A stretch of 64,000 bases of DNA, taken from CALNYS01 sp942490855 (GTDB taxonomy: Bacteria; Planctomycetota; Phycisphaerae; Phycisphaerales; UBA1924). The position numbers and the translations under genes are program-made. The stretch lies in assembly GCA_942490855.1 (NCBI GenBank), contig CALNYS010000004.1:620001-684000 (forward strand), written 5' to 3'. The notes below the pieces were generated by a model, which saw only the letters and a program-made list of their open reading frames with translations, did no database searches and had not been told where the DNA came from. This document shows, piece after piece, positions 8,338-17,548 of the stretch; the first letter of the stretch is position 1, and each line of letters begins with the position of its first letter.

Positions 8338-9699
8338 TCAGCCGGGTTGCTTCCCCGCGGCCGGTTCGGAACCGTCTGATTCCTCGGGCGCCTCAACCGG
8401 GACCGGGCGGTCGTGCTCGCCGACGTCCGCGACCAGCTCGATGCGCACCTGCGCGACGCGCGTCGGTTCGGCCTCCAGCACCGTCACGAGGAACCCGTTG
8501 TGCCGGAAGCTCTCGCCCGCGACCGGGATGTGCCCCAGGCTCGTCGTGACGTACCCGCCCAGCGTGTCGTAGTCCTCGTGCTCGGGAAGCTCCGCGCCCA
8601 GCACCTCGAGGCGGTCGTTCACGTCGTCGATGTACGCCCGCCCGTCGATCACCGCCGCACGCTCCCGCGGCAGCACCCGAATCTCGGGCGGCGTGTCCGT
8701 GTCCGGCTCGTACTCGTCGTAGATCTCGCCCACGATCTCTTCGATCACGTCCTCGATCGTCACGAGCCCGGCCGTCCCGCCGTACTCGTCGAGCACGATC
8801 GCCAGGTGCACCTTGTCGCGCTGGAACTCCGCGAGCAGTTCGTCGAGCCGCTTCGTCTCGGGAACGAACCGCGCCTCACGCAGCATCGACCGCAGATCAA
8901 ACTCCGGCGCGTCGCTCCCGAGGTACCGCAGCAGGTCCTTCGCGTAGAGCAGCCCCTCGATCTGGTCGAGGTTTTCCTCGTACACCGGGATGCGGCTGTG
9001 CCCCGCCTGAGCAATAAAGTCGCGCACCGCCGCGAGGTCGTCCGTCATCTGGATGCCCTCGATCTCCGTCCGCGGCGTCATGATCTCTTCGACCGTGCTC
9101 GTGCGGAAATCGACGACCGCCTCGATCATGTCGCGCCCGGACTCGTCCAGCGAACCCTCTTCGCGCTTTTCCGAGACGACCGACAAAATCTCTTCTTCGA
9201 GCTCCTCTTCCTCCGTGAGCTCGGGCACGCCCGCCAGGCGGCGGACCACCTCGTCAACGAACCCCGCCACGCCGATCAGCGGCGCGCACACCGTGCGCAG
9301 CACGCGCAGCAGCGGCGCGACCCGCAGCACCAGCGCCTCGCCCGCGTGCTCCGCGACGCTCATCGGGATCGCCGCCCCGAAGAGGTACAGCAGCCCCGCG
9401 CCCAGCGCCGACCCCAGCAGGGCCCGCCGCCAGTGCTCCGACAGGTCCGCGTCCGGGCCCATCGCCCAGACGAAGAGCGCCCCCACGCCGATCAGCAGCG
9501 ACAGCATCCGGACCACGGACACCGCCAGCGCGTGCTCGTGACGGTTGTCGAACACCCCGTCCACGCGCGACTCGAGCTGCTTCGCCGCCGCGAACCGCTT
9601 GGCCCGCGCCCGCGAGGCGGTGCGCAGCGACATCTGGATAGACGTAAAGAAGCCACCCAGCGCGAACGCGCCCAGACAGACCCAGATCGCGGCGTTCAC
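8338..9699 (-). CDS. CNNM/CorC-type transporter with CBS domains
   Basis: The 453-residue product has an N-terminal DUF21/CNNM membrane region (about residues 1-160, three to four hydrophobic segments), a tandem CBS pair (about 195-320, starting VEEIMTPRTEIEGI and including HLAIVLDEYGGTAG), and a C-terminal CorC/HlyC domain ending near residue 430. Proteins of this kind are linked to Mg2+ or Co2+ efflux and sense nucleotides through the CBS pair; the ion here is inferred from family. The start is GTG 9699, overlapping the ybeY stop by four bases, so the pair is probably translationally coupled. YbeY next to a CorC-like gene is a widely conserved bacterial pairing. Confidence 0.9.
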   Translation of the reverse strand: MNAAIWVCLGAFALGGFFTSIQMSLRTASRARAKRFAAAKQLESRVDGVFDNRHEHALAVSVVRMLSLLIGVGALFVWAMGPDADLSEHWRRALLGSALGAGLLYLFGAAIPMSVAEHAGEALVLRVAPLLRVLRTVCAPLIGVAGFVDEVVRRLAGVPELTEEEELEEEILSVVSEKREEGSLDESGRDMIEAVVDFRTSTVEEIMTPRTEIEGIQMTDDLAAVRDFIAQAGHSRIPVYEENLDQIEGLLYAKDLLRYLGSDAPEFDLRSMLREARFVPETKRLDELLAEFQRDKVHLAIVLDEYGGTAGLVTIEDVIEEIVGEIYDEYEPDTDTPPEIRVLPRERAAVIDGRAYIDDVNDRLEVLGAELPEHEDYDTLGGYVTTSLGHIPVAGESFRHNGFLVTVLEAEPTRVAQVRIELVADVGEHDRPVPVEAPEESDGSEPAAGKQPG

Positions 9700-10235
9700 G
9701 CGTCGTCTCCGAAGAACCGAGCGCTCAGCCCAGCCGCACGAAGGATCTCGTCCTCGCGCTCGTGCATCGCGCGGAACGCGTCGTCGTCGTGATCGTCAAA
9801 GCCCAGACAGTGCAGCACGCCGTGCAGCGCGTACAGCGTCAGCTCGTCGCATTCGTCGTGAGGCCGCCCCGCGGACGCCCGGCGCGCCTCGTCAAGGCAC
9901 ACCGCGATATCCACATCGAGGTCCGCCGACGGGTCCTCGCGCAGGTCGAACGTCAGCACGTCCGTGGGGCCCGCGATGCCGCTGTGGCGCTCGTGCAGTT
10001 CGCTCATCCGCGCGTCGCCGACCACGCTGACCCGGACCTCGTGCGCGCCAGAACCGCCCACCGCGATCGCGCCCACCGCGCGCACCGCGTCGCGCAGCCG
10101 GGCCGTCTCGTCTGTTGAAAGCTCCCCGGTCTCGTCATCGAGGTCCAGCGTGAGCCCGGGACAGGGACTAGGAGGCTGATCGGGATCGTCGCCGGCCTCA
10201 TCGCGAAGCCGCGGCGTCGTCTGGCTGGCGTTCAT
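9696..10235 (-). CDS. ybeY: Endoribonuclease YbeY (rRNA maturation factor)
   Basis: The 179-residue UPF0054 metalloprotein takes part in 16S rRNA 3' maturation and ribosome quality control. The zinc motif is visible as HGVLHCLGFDDH, close to the consensus HGxLHxxGYDH, and TDVLTFDL is the second family block. I chose ATG 10235; the frame stays open upstream to 10775 but that stretch runs into the next gene and has no conserved sequence. The first 40 residues before the domain are acidic and proline-rich and may be a lineage-specific extension. It is coupled to the CNNM/CBS gene by a four-base overlap. Confidence 0.92.
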   Translation of the reverse strand: MNASQTTPRLRDEAGDDPDQPPSPCPGLTLDLDDETGELSTDETARLRDAVRAVGAIAVGGSGAHEVRVSVVGDARMSELHERHSGIAGPTDVLTFDLREDPSADLDVDIAVCLDEARRASAGRPHDECDELTLYALHGVLHCLGFDDHDDDAFRAMHEREDEILRAAGLSARFFGDDA

Positions 10236-10399
10236 CGAAGCGTGAGTCCTCGCAGCAAGGGGCGTCGGCTTCCGCGGCCGCGCTCCCCACCGGATCTCTT
10301 CCTCGGCGAGTGTACGCGACCCCTCAAGGGATTCAAGCAGAACCCGCCCGTGGCGACGGAATCCACGTCCGATCACCGATTCTCCGATCCGCCACGCCT

Positions 10400-11341
10400 C
10401 TAAAAGAGGATCCGCACCCGCGCCGCCACGAAGGGAGCCGGGTCCCCGTCCTCGTCGCCCACCGTCGCGCCGGCCGCGTTGAGCGTCTCGATGTTCGACC
10501 ACACCGAGGCGCCCACGCCCAGCTCCGCCGAGACGTTCTCGCCCGGGTCCCACGCCACCCCGACGCCGGCGATCACCCGGTCGTCCCGCAGCACGCCGTC
10601 GGGCAGCGGCCCGTTCTCGTCGAGGCGGAACTCCCGCCCGCTGAACGCTAGCCCCGCCACGAAGCTGAGCTCCTCGCTCGACTCGTACACCACGCCGATC
10701 CCGCCGCCCTGCCCGCCCGACAGCACCCGCGCCGCCTCGATCGACGACAGGCGCATGTTGTCGGCGAACCGCCACTCGACCCCCACGAAGGGCAGCACGC
10801 GCACGTCGTCTTCAAACCGGTCCGACGCCGCCACGCCCAGCGACAGCGTCAGGTCCTCCGACGCCCGCCACGACACCGCCGCGACGCCGCTCAGGAGCGC
10901 CGACTCGCCGAAGTCCGCGCCGTCCTCGCCCGCCCAGTCCACGCCCACGCCGCCGAGGAAAACGAACTCGTCGTTCAAGGGGTGCGTCAGGCTCGCGCTG
11001 AAACCGTAGATCGACGCGCCGCCCATCGGGTCGCCGCCGCCCGCGAGCCCCGTCGCGCCGCTGAAGTCGTACTCCGAGCGCTCCACCCGCACGCCGAGCC
11101 CCAGCGTCGAGCGGTCCCACACCGGGATGTCGTACGACAGCTCCGCGCCGACGCGCCCCACGCTGTAGTCGCCCGCGCCGTCGAGGTCGGTCTCAAAGAA
11201 GTACGCGCCGAAGGGTTCGAGCGCGAGCGACGCCGTCCGCCCCTCGCTCTCCTGCGCCAGCGCGTGCGAGCACGCCCCGAACGCCCCCGCGAGCACCGCC
11301 GCGATCCGAATCGTCCCGCTGTTCATGACCGAGTTGTTCAT
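10400..11341 (-). CDS. Outer-membrane beta-barrel-like protein
   Basis: The 313-residue product begins with a signal peptide (hydrophobic core about residues 12-28, cleavage near SHALAQ). The rest is a run of alternating amphipathic strands with many glycine and aromatic residues and ends in RVRILF, an aromatic C-terminal residue as expected for outer-membrane barrels. A barrel or autotransporter-like envelope role is inferred; I do not recognise a named family. Two ATGs are possible (11341 and 11326); TATAAC lies six bases before the first. It follows the BatA-like gene on the same strand by seven bases, though the two may be independently transcribed. Confidence 0.75.
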   Translation of the reverse strand: MNNSVMNSGTIRIAAVLAGAFGACSHALAQESEGRTASLALEPFGAYFFETDLDGAGDYSVGRVGAELSYDIPVWDRSTLGLGVRVERSEYDFSGATGLAGGGDPMGGASIYGFSASLTHPLNDEFVFLGGVGVDWAGEDGADFGESALLSGVAAVSWRASEDLTLSLGVAASDRFEDDVRVLPFVGVEWRFADNMRLSSIEAARVLSGGQGGGIGVVYESSEELSFVAGLAFSGREFRLDENGPLPDGVLRDDRVIAGVGVAWDPGENVSAELGVGASVWSNIETLNAAGATVGDEDGDPAPFVAARVRILF

Positions 11342-11347
11342 GCACGA

Positions 11348-11353
11348 GTTATA
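11348..11353 (-). promoter_or_regulatory. Possible leaderless -10 box of the barrel protein gene
   Basis: TATAAC on the minus strand lies six bases before ATG 11341 and overlaps the stop codon of the upstream gene. The last base deviates from TANNNT, so this is weaker than the other examples. Confidence 0.3.
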
Positions 11354-13229
11354 CCCGCATCCTGCGCGCGTAGATCAGCCACTCGAGGCACGCGAGCGCC
11401 AGCCCCGCCGCCACGAACCAGCGCCACAGCTCGCGGACCGTCACGCTGTCCACGCCGCCCCCGTCAACCCGGCTCCCGCCGACCGTCAGCGCCTCACGCA
11501 CCGCCAGGGCCGATTCCGTCTCGTCGAACACGTTCACCGCCAGGCGAGCGAACCCCGCCCCCTCCAGCGCGTACAGCCCCGCGCGCTCGAACGCCCCGAA
11601 CCGCGCCAGCCCGTCCTCCCGCACGACCGCCCGGCGCTCCTCGTTCCCGCGCGCCACGACCTCCGACCCCAGCGCCCGCACCGCCACGCCCTCGCCCGTC
11701 GTGTGCGACACCCCGCTCCCCGACGACCGCGGCGCCAACCACTCCGCCGCCAGCTGCACGAACAGCGGGAAACTCGCGTCCGTCTCCCAGTTCGACCCGT
11801 CGGGCCCGAACGCGAGCACCAACCGCCGCACCGCGCCGGCTTCGATCGACGCCGCCAGCACCCCCGCCTCCCCCACCGCGATCCCCCGCGCCGGGACGCC
11901 CGCGTCCCACTCGAGCGCCGGCGCTCCCGCGAGCACCACCCCGTCGAGCGACACCACCTGCAGCGCCGGGTGCGTCCGGTCCCACGACAGCACCCGCCCC
12001 GCCGAGGCGCTCTCGAAGCGCAGCAGACGAACGCCCGCCCACGGCGCCCCCGCCCCCACGTGCAGCGACGGTCCCGTCGCCGCCCGTGCCGTCTCACACC
12101 GATCAAACACCACGAACGCCGCCGAGGGCGCCCCGTCCGATTCCCACTCGCTCGCCGAGAGAACCAGCGCCGCCTCCCCCGTCGCGACGCCCAGCGCCCG
12201 CGCCAGGAACGGGTCCTCCCCCACGCCGTCGGGGTGCACCAGCGCCGCCCGCACCCCCCGCGCCGGCGGGACCACCACCCACGCCTCGTCGTCGCTCGCG
12301 AGCGCGTCACCGCCGGCGATCTCCGCCCGCAGCACCCCGCCCTCGAACCGGCGCGTCTCGAACACCGCCGACGCGCCCGCGCCCGGCTCGATCGTGAGCG
12401 TCTCGGCTCCCACCAGGTCGTCGTCAAAGAACAGCGACACCGTCGCGTCACGCCCGCCCGCCCCCGCGTGCGTGAGGCGGACGAAGCAGCGCAGCACCAC
12501 CGGGTCGTTGCGGTCCCGGCGCGCGCTCATCGCCGCGATCCCCGTGTTCGTTGACGGCTCGCCCGCGGGCGGCCCCACGCGCGAAAACCGCACCTCCGCT
12601 CCGCCGATCGCCGCACCGCCCGCGTCGTCAAACCCCCCGTCGCTGAGCACCACCACCCGCGCCCCCGCGGGGTTCTCCCCCAGCTGCGCCGCGACAAGCT
12701 CCATCGCCGCGCCGAAGTCCGCCGGCTGATCCGTCCCCGTGATCCCCCCGAGCGATGCGAGAAGCACGCCACGGTCGGGCGTCATCGCCGCATCGAGCCG
12801 CGCCGACCCCGCGAAGCTCGCCACCATCGCCCGCTCGCCCATCCCCATCCGCCCGAGGATCGTCTCGGCCTGCGCGATCGCCTCGTCGAGCCGCGTCCCG
12901 CCCCCCGCGCCGTCGGCCGCGCTCATCGACGCCGAGCGGTCGATCACCAGCACCCACCGCTCCGGCGCCCGCGCCCCGCCGCTCACCGCCGGGCGACCCA
13001 CCGCCCCCGCCAGCAACGCCACCGCCAGCAACTGAAGCAGAAGCAACCACGACGGGCGGATCCATCGCAGCGGCGCGTTCACCTCAAGGTCCCGCGCCGC
13101 CTGCGCCCACAGCAGCGTCGTGCTCACCCGCAGCGGGCGACGGCGCAGCTTCAGGAAGTACCACAGCAGCGTCAGCGCCACGCCGCCGACCAGCGCCGCC
13201 AACCCCATCGCCCCGTCGAGGAAGATCAC
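11349..13229 (-). CDS. BatA/VWA-domain membrane protein
   Basis: The 626-residue product starts at GTG 13229, overlapping the methyltransferase stop as GTGA. Residues 1-80 form the BatA-type N-terminus with two membrane segments (ALVGGVALTLLWYFLKLRRRP, SWLLLLQLLAVALLAG). A von Willebrand A domain follows with the metal-site motif VIDRSASMS and a later VVLSDGG. The long C-terminal half is extracytoplasmic, and a last membrane segment sits near the end (WFVAAGLALACLEWLIYARR). BatA-like proteins are usually encoded with MoxR ATPases in stress- or envelope-related operons. No MoxR or DUF58 gene is seen here, so the partner must lie elsewhere or be absent. Confidence 0.85.
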   Translation of the reverse strand: MIFLDGAMGLAALVGGVALTLLWYFLKLRRRPLRVSTTLLWAQAARDLEVNAPLRWIRPSWLLLLQLLAVALLAGAVGRPAVSGGARAPERWVLVIDRSASMSAADGAGGGTRLDEAIAQAETILGRMGMGERAMVASFAGSARLDAAMTPDRGVLLASLGGITGTDQPADFGAAMELVAAQLGENPAGARVVVLSDGGFDDAGGAAIGGAEVRFSRVGPPAGEPSTNTGIAAMSARRDRNDPVVLRCFVRLTHAGAGGRDATVSLFFDDDLVGAETLTIEPGAGASAVFETRRFEGGVLRAEIAGGDALASDDEAWVVVPPARGVRAALVHPDGVGEDPFLARALGVATGEAALVLSASEWESDGAPSAAFVVFDRCETARAATGPSLHVGAGAPWAGVRLLRFESASAGRVLSWDRTHPALQVVSLDGVVLAGAPALEWDAGVPARGIAVGEAGVLAASIEAGAVRRLVLAFGPDGSNWETDASFPLFVQLAAEWLAPRSSGSGVSHTTGEGVAVRALGSEVVARGNEERRAVVREDGLARFGAFERAGLYALEGAGFARLAVNVFDETESALAVREALTVGGSRVDGGGVDSVTVRELWRWFVAAGLALACLEWLIYARRMRV

Positions 13230-13993
13230 GCCCGACCCGCCACGTACAGCACGTAGTTCTCGTCGAGCTCCTCGCCCGACGCCGGGCTCACCAGCAGCGA
13301 GCCGTCGTCCACCTCGCCGTCGCCGAGCCGGTCGTAGCACTCAACCGAGGCGAACCCCGCCTCGAGAAGCGCGTCGCGCAGCTCCGCCGCGGACCACAGC
13401 CGCCACTCGTACACGAACGCGTCGCGCACGCGCCGCCCGTCCTCGAGGACGAAATGCATCGCGTTGACCACCCGCCCCGTCAGCGGGTCCGCCGCGCGCT
13501 GCTCCCAGACGTACCGCACCCCGTCCCCCAGCTCCAGCTCCGAGTCCCCCAGCACAAACTGATCCTCGCCCCCGTAGATGTCGCACACGAAGACGCCGCC
13601 GGACCCAAGCCGCCCCCGCGCCGCGCGCAGATACCCGAGCAGGTCCGCGCGTTCGAAGAAGTACCCGATCGAAAAATTGAACGCCGCGATCACGTCCGCC
13701 GGGTCGCCCGCGCCGCGCACGTCGCCCTCGTGAACCACGACGCGCCCCGAGACGCCCGCCGACGCGGCTCGCTCGCGCAGCACGCCGAGCGGGTACGGAT
13801 CAAGATCCACCGCCGACGCGCCGTGGGCCTCCGACAGCGACGCCCACGCCACGCTCAGCGCCCCCGCGCCGCAGAAATCTTCCCCCAGCCGGCGCGCGTC
13901 CGCCCCCGCGAGCGCCTGAACAAACCGCGCCTGGCGCTCCGGGCTCTGCGCCGCGCGCTCGTACAGGTCGTACAGCAGCCGCCGGTCGGGCAT
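13226..13993 (-). CDS. SAM-dependent methyltransferase
   Basis: ATG 13993 gives 255 residues. The Rossmann core is visible: a glycine motif EDFCGAGAL in the place of ExGxGxG, an acidic residue after strand 2 (SAVDLDPYPL), and AAFNFSIGYFFER as motif III region. The substrate cannot be told; similar small class I methyltransferases act on small molecules or proteins. The frame is open upstream to 14041, but the upstream lipoprotein stops at 13999, which favours the 13993 start. It is coupled by GTGA to the BatA-like gene. Confidence 0.8.
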   Translation of the reverse strand: MPDRRLLYDLYERAAQSPERQARFVQALAGADARRLGEDFCGAGALSVAWASLSEAHGASAVDLDPYPLGVLRERAASAGVSGRVVVHEGDVRGAGDPADVIAAFNFSIGYFFERADLLGYLRAARGRLGSGGVFVCDIYGGEDQFVLGDSELELGDGVRYVWEQRAADPLTGRVVNAMHFVLEDGRRVRDAFVYEWRLWSAAELRDALLEAGFASVECYDRLGDGEVDDGSLLVSPASGEELDENYVLYVAGRA

Positions 13994-13998
13994 GCCCG

Positions 13999-14607
13999 CT
14001 ACAGCCCCGCGTTTCGCACGCTCGCGAGCGTCGTTCGCCATTCGTCGATCACCCCGCGCAGCGCCGTCTCAGGCCCACTGAGCCGCAGGAACACCGTGCC
14101 CTCGGGCCCGCCCTCGACCACCGCGCCCAGGAGCATCCACCCCTCGAGCGAGGTGCGCTCGCCGCCGGGGGGCCCCGAGAGGTACGTCCCCGTGTAGATC
14201 CCCGTCACCGTGCGCAGCCCGTTGCTGTCGATGACCCCGAGCTCGGGCGCCACCGGGTTGCCTTCGCTGTCGGTCATCGTCCGCGCCCAGCGGTCGAGGT
14301 TGTCCGTCGCGCTCCCGCCCTGCCCGCGCCCGAAGTGGAAGAAGACGAGCTCCCCCTCCCCCGCGACGACGAACTCGGCCTTGCGCACCTCGCTCGAGGG
14401 AGCGCGCGACGCCCACGACTCGGGCACGTCCCACGCCAGCGACGCGACGACGACCGGCGCCCCCGTAGGCGCCGACGACGCACCGGGCGTCTCCTGCACG
14501 CGGCGCATCTCCGCCGCCGGGTCTTCGGCGCTCTCGCCGCAGCCTGAAACCGAAAGCACCGCGCCGAGCCCCAGCGCCGCCGCTACGTTGAGGGAGTTCC
14601 ATTTCAT
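13999..14607 (-). CDS. Lipoprotein, unknown function
   Basis: The 202-residue product has a lipoprotein signal peptide with lipobox LSVSGC at residues 20-25, so it is probably anchored to a membrane after export. The mature part has a conserved-looking beta-rich core (VASLAWDVPESWASR, VFFHFGRGQGG, LDRWARTM) resembling planctomycete proteins of unknown function that share a 'W.vP..W' strand pattern. ATG 14607 has no Shine-Dalgarno but TACCAT lies six bases upstream, suggesting a leaderless transcript. It is divergent from the SpoU methyltransferase and seems to head the four-gene minus-strand run down to 10400. Confidence 0.8.
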   Translation of the reverse strand: MKWNSLNVAAALGLGAVLSVSGCGESAEDPAAEMRRVQETPGASSAPTGAPVVVASLAWDVPESWASRAPSSEVRKAEFVVAGEGELVFFHFGRGQGGSATDNLDRWARTMTDSEGNPVAPELGVIDSNGLRTVTGIYTGTYLSGPPGGERTSLEGWMLLGAVVEGGPEGTVFLRLSGPETALRGVIDEWRTTLASVRNAGL

Positions 14608-14613
14608 CCCACC

Positions 14614-14619
14614 ATGGTA
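14614..14619 (-). promoter_or_regulatory. Leaderless -10 box of the lipoprotein gene
   Basis: TACCAT on the minus strand ends six bases before ATG 14607. The box lies between two divergent start codons and overlaps the first possible ATG of the plus-strand methyltransferase. Confidence 0.5.
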
Positions 14620-14637
14620 CGCGCCCCCGCCCCACGC

Positions 14638-15465
14638 ATGAACCCGACCCCCATCGACCGCCCCGACGACCCGCGCCTCGCGCTCTACACCCACGTGCGC
14701 GACGGCGTTGCCCTCCGCCGCCACCGCGCCTTCATCGCCGAGGGACGGACCGTCGTCGAGCTCCTCCTCGCCAGCCCGCTCTACACCGCCCGGTCCCTGC
14801 TCGTCGCCCAGTCCAAGCTCGACGCCCTCGCCCCGCTCCTCGCCACCGCCGCCGACACGCCCGTCTACACCCTCCCCGACGCCCTCATGGAAGACCTCCT
14901 CGGGTTCGACTTCCACCGAGGCGTCCTCGCCGTCGGCGACGCCGGCCACCCCGCCCCGCCGTCTACGCTCATCGCCCAGAACCACCCGCTGCTGCTCGCC
15001 CTCGAAGGCGTCAACAACCACGACAACACCGGCGCCGCCTTCCGCAACGCCGCCGCCTTCGGCGCGGGCGCCGTCCTCCTCGACCCGCGCACCGCCGACC
15101 CCCTCTACCGCAAATCCATCCGCGTCTCGATGGGGCACGCCCTCCGGCTGCCCTTCGCCCGCGCCGAGACCAGCCGCAAACTCAACGAGGAGCTCAGCGA
15201 GGCGGGCTACCGCGTGCTCGCGCTCACGCCCGCGGACGACGCGATCACCCTCGCCGACGCCTGCGCGTCGATCGTCCCGACGGACCGGATCTGTGTGCTC
15301 GTGGGCGCCGAGGGCCCGGGCCTCTCCGTCGCCGCGCAGCGCTCCGCGACCACGCGCGTGCGCATCCCGATGGCCCCTGGGGTTGATTCGCTCAATCTCG
15401 CGGCCGCGGCCGCCGTCGCCCTCGCGGGCGTCTACGCCGCGCTCAGCGCACCGTCTCGCACGTAA
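14638..15465 (+). CDS. SpoU/TrmH-family RNA 2'-O-methyltransferase
   Basis: The product (275 residues from ATG 14638, or 283 from ATG 14614) is a SPOUT-fold enzyme that methylates ribose 2'-OH in tRNA or rRNA. The three family motifs are present in order: NNHDNTGAAFRNA (motif 1, N and R conserved), VGAEGPGLS (motif 2) and MAPGVDSLNLAAAAAVAL (motif 3, part of the trefoil knot). An N-terminal substrate-binding domain of about 100 residues precedes the catalytic domain, as in RlmB and TsnR-type enzymes. The exact RNA target cannot be assigned. It converges with the next minus-strand gene, the two ends overlapping by 23 bases. Confidence 0.9.
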   Translation: MNPTPIDRPDDPRLALYTHVRDGVALRRHRAFIAEGRTVVELLLASPLYTARSLLVAQSKLDALAPLLATAADTPVYTLPDALMEDLLGFDFHRGVLAVGDAGHPAPPSTLIAQNHPLLLALEGVNNHDNTGAAFRNAAAFGAGAVLLDPRTADPLYRKSIRVSMGHALRLPFARAETSRKLNEELSEAGYRVLALTPADDAITLADACASIVPTDRICVLVGAEGPGLSVAAQRSATTRVRIPMAPGVDSLNLAAAAAVALAGVYAALSAPSRT

Positions 15466-16180
15466 CGAGCAACCGCCCGCCCTCCATGCGCACGGCCCGC
15501 ACCCGCACCCGCCGGCCGTCCCCCAGCCCCAGCTCCGCGGACTCGACCACCGGGCGATGCCCCATGACCGCCTCCGCGAGCCGGCGTTCGTCCTCCTCCA
15601 CGCCCACCCGGCGCTCGAGCTCCTCGAACGTCCAGCGCAGCGGGACCGACAAGCGACCCACCGACGCGCCGACCGGTCGCAGCCACAGCGCGCCCGCCTC
15701 GTCGATGATCGGCGTCGCCCGCAGCGTCACGAAACGCTCCCGACCCAGGCCGTCGTCGATCATGACGCCCGCGCCGACCCACCCGCTATCGAAGTGAAGC
15801 TGGACCTCGTCCGCCCACCCCGGGCGCTCGACGTCGCGGTTCTCCAGCCAGCGGGGAAGCATGACGTTCATCCAGGCGTTCGCCTCGCGGGCCGAGACCG
15901 CGACCGTCCACGCCTCGCCCAGCGGGCGGCGCTGGTGCACCGCCGAGGTCATCGCCTGTTCCGTGCGCTCCGCGAGCGCCACCGTCGCCGGGTCCGACGG
16001 GTCCACCGTGCGCCACCAGTCGGGCGCCACGAAGGACATCCGGTACGCCCCCAGCGCCGTCAGCGTGGCCACGCCGATCACGCCAAGCAGCCCCGCGACC
16101 ACCAGGCGACCGGTCACCCGCGGCGAGAGCGTCAGCGAGCGAGCCCCGACCCACACCGCCGAGAGAGCCGCGCCGCGCAA
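15443..16180 (-). CDS. Membrane-anchored hypothetical protein in the ketosynthase operon
   Basis: A TTG codon at 16180 begins this 245-residue frame, three bases after the stop of the catalytic ketosynthase; a GTG at 16156 is an alternative. One membrane segment (about residues 26-47, LVVAGLLGVIGVATLTALGAY) is followed by an extracytoplasmic region with an arginine-rich C-terminal part. No enzyme motif is visible. Tight spacing places it as the last gene of the operon with the two ketosynthase-like proteins, so a link to the product of that pathway is plausible but unproven. The TTG start and coupling are inferred from position. Confidence 0.7.
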   Translation of the reverse strand: MRGAALSAVWVGARSLTLSPRVTGRLVVAGLLGVIGVATLTALGAYRMSFVAPDWWRTVDPSDPATVALAERTEQAMTSAVHQRRPLGEAWTVAVSAREANAWMNVMLPRWLENRDVERPGWADEVQLHFDSGWVGAGVMIDDGLGRERFVTLRATPIIDEAGALWLRPVGASVGRLSVPLRWTFEELERRVGVEEDERRLAEAVMGHRPVVESAELGLGDGRRVRVRAVRMEGGRLLVTCETVR

Positions 16181-16183
16181 CCC

Positions 16184-17548
16184 TCAGCCCTCGACCGCGC
16201 GGACGATGAGCGTGTCGTTCTGCCCGCCGAAGCCGAACCCGTTGGAGATCGCCGTGCGCACGCGACCGACGTCCCGCGCCGCGTTGGGCACGTAATCCAG
16301 ATCGCAGACCGCGTCGGGCGTGTCGAGGTTGATCGTCGGCGGGAGCATCCCCGTCTCGATCGCCTTGACGCAGGTGATCAGCTCGACGGCGCCGGCCGCG
16401 GCGATCAGGTGCCCCATCATCGACTTCACCGAGCTCACCGGGATCTTGGGCGCGTTGGCCCCGAAAACCGCCTTGAGCCCGCGCGTCTCGATCGAGTCGT
16501 TCTCTTTGGTGCCCGTCCCGTGCGCCGAGATGTAGTGGATCGGCGGGCGCCCGTCGTCGTCAACAGCGTGCGGGTCCACCCCCGCGTCGGCGAGAGCCTC
16601 CATCATCGACGCCAGCGCGCCGTTGCCGTGGGGCTCGATGTCTGTAATGCGGTACGCGTCCGCGGACGAGCCGAAGCCAACCACCTCCGCGAGCGCCGTC
16701 GCCCCGCGCGCCGTCGCGTGCTCGAGCGTCTCGAGGATCACCACCCCCGAGCCGTCGCCCATCACGAACCCGTCGCGGTCAGCGGAGAACGGACGGCTGG
16801 CCCCGCGCGGGTCGTCGCGCCGCGACGAGAGCGCCGTGAGACGGATAAAGCCGGTGATGCCCAGCGGGTGGATCATCGAGTGCGTGCCGCCCGAGACCAT
16901 CAGGTCCGCGTCGCCGCGCCGGAGGATCTCGGTCGCCTCGCCGATCGCCTGCGTGGACGCGGCGCACGCCGTGAGGCTGTTGAACGCGGGGCCGCGCAGC
17001 CCGAACGCGTTCGCGAGGTGCTGCATCGGCTTGTTGGGCTCCTGCTCGACCTCTCCCACCGGGTTCATGCGCTCCCGCGCCGTGCGCGCCCACGTGCGCG
17101 CATCGAACGTGCGCGTCTCGGCATCCCAGCCCGCGAGGTTTGCCGCCGCGAAGGACGCGTAGTCGGGCACGCCCTCGCCGGCCGCGAAGTAGACGCCCAT
17201 GCGCGACGACGCCAACTGGCGCACCCACTCGGCGCGCGCGCCGGGCGCGCTCGCGTCGCCCAGCCCGGCGTGCTCCCACGCCTCGGCCGCGGCCGCGAGC
17301 GCGAACCGCGTGTGCAAACCGGCGCCCGCGTGGCGCTCGTGCTCGGCAAAGAGCGAGGAAAGATGCGGGTCGTCCGACTGCGCGGCGAAGTTCGTCGAGA
17401 ACGTCTCGGCGTCGAAGCGCGAGATCGGGCCGGCGGCCGCGTCGCCGCTCATCAGCCGCGCCCACACGCGGTCCACGCCCGCGCCGAGCGGGGTGACCAC
17501 GCCGGCGCCGGTGATGACAACCCGGTGCTGGCCGGACGCGGTTCTCAC
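16184..17548 (-). CDS. Beta-ketoacyl-ACP synthase, catalytic (KS-alpha/FabF-like)
   Basis: The 454-residue thiolase-fold protein has the full FabF triad: C195 in NSLTACAAST, His in ISAHGTGTKEND, and Lys plus second His in VKSMMGHLIAAAG. The C-terminal GFGFGGQN loop is also present. It should condense malonyl-ACP with an acyl-enzyme. Residues 140-170 hold a polar insertion compared with plain FabF. GTG 17548 overlaps the GxxExxY gene stop (GTGA). A second, catalytically altered ketosynthase lies two genes upstream in the operon, so a heterodimer like those in type II polyketide synthases is a good hypothesis. No acyl carrier protein gene is nearby. Confidence 0.9.
   Translation of the reverse strand: MRTASGQHRVVITGAGVVTPLGAGVDRVWARLMSGDAAAGPISRFDAETFSTNFAAQSDDPHLSSLFAEHERHAGAGLHTRFALAAAAEAWEHAGLGDASAPGARAEWVRQLASSRMGVYFAAGEGVPDYASFAAANLAGWDAETRTFDARTWARTARERMNPVGEVEQEPNKPMQHLANAFGLRGPAFNSLTACAASTQAIGEATEILRRGDADLMVSGGTHSMIHPLGITGFIRLTALSSRRDDPRGASRPFSADRDGFVMGDGSGVVILETLEHATARGATALAEVVGFGSSADAYRITDIEPHGNGALASMMEALADAGVDPHAVDDDGRPPIHYISAHGTGTKENDSIETRGLKAVFGANAPKIPVSSVKSMMGHLIAAAGAVELITCVKAIETGMLPPTINLDTPDAVCDLDYVPNAARDVGRVRTAISNGFGFGGQNDTLIVRAVEG

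Noticed and set aside
7226..8572. Plus-strand frame antisense to cysS and the CBS gene
   Set aside because: Arginine-, valine- and leucine-rich composition without domains; overlaps two well supported genes.
10236..10775. N-terminal extension of YbeY
   Set aside because: The extra sequence lies in the barrel-protein gene and has no YbeY similarity; ATG 10235 fits family length.
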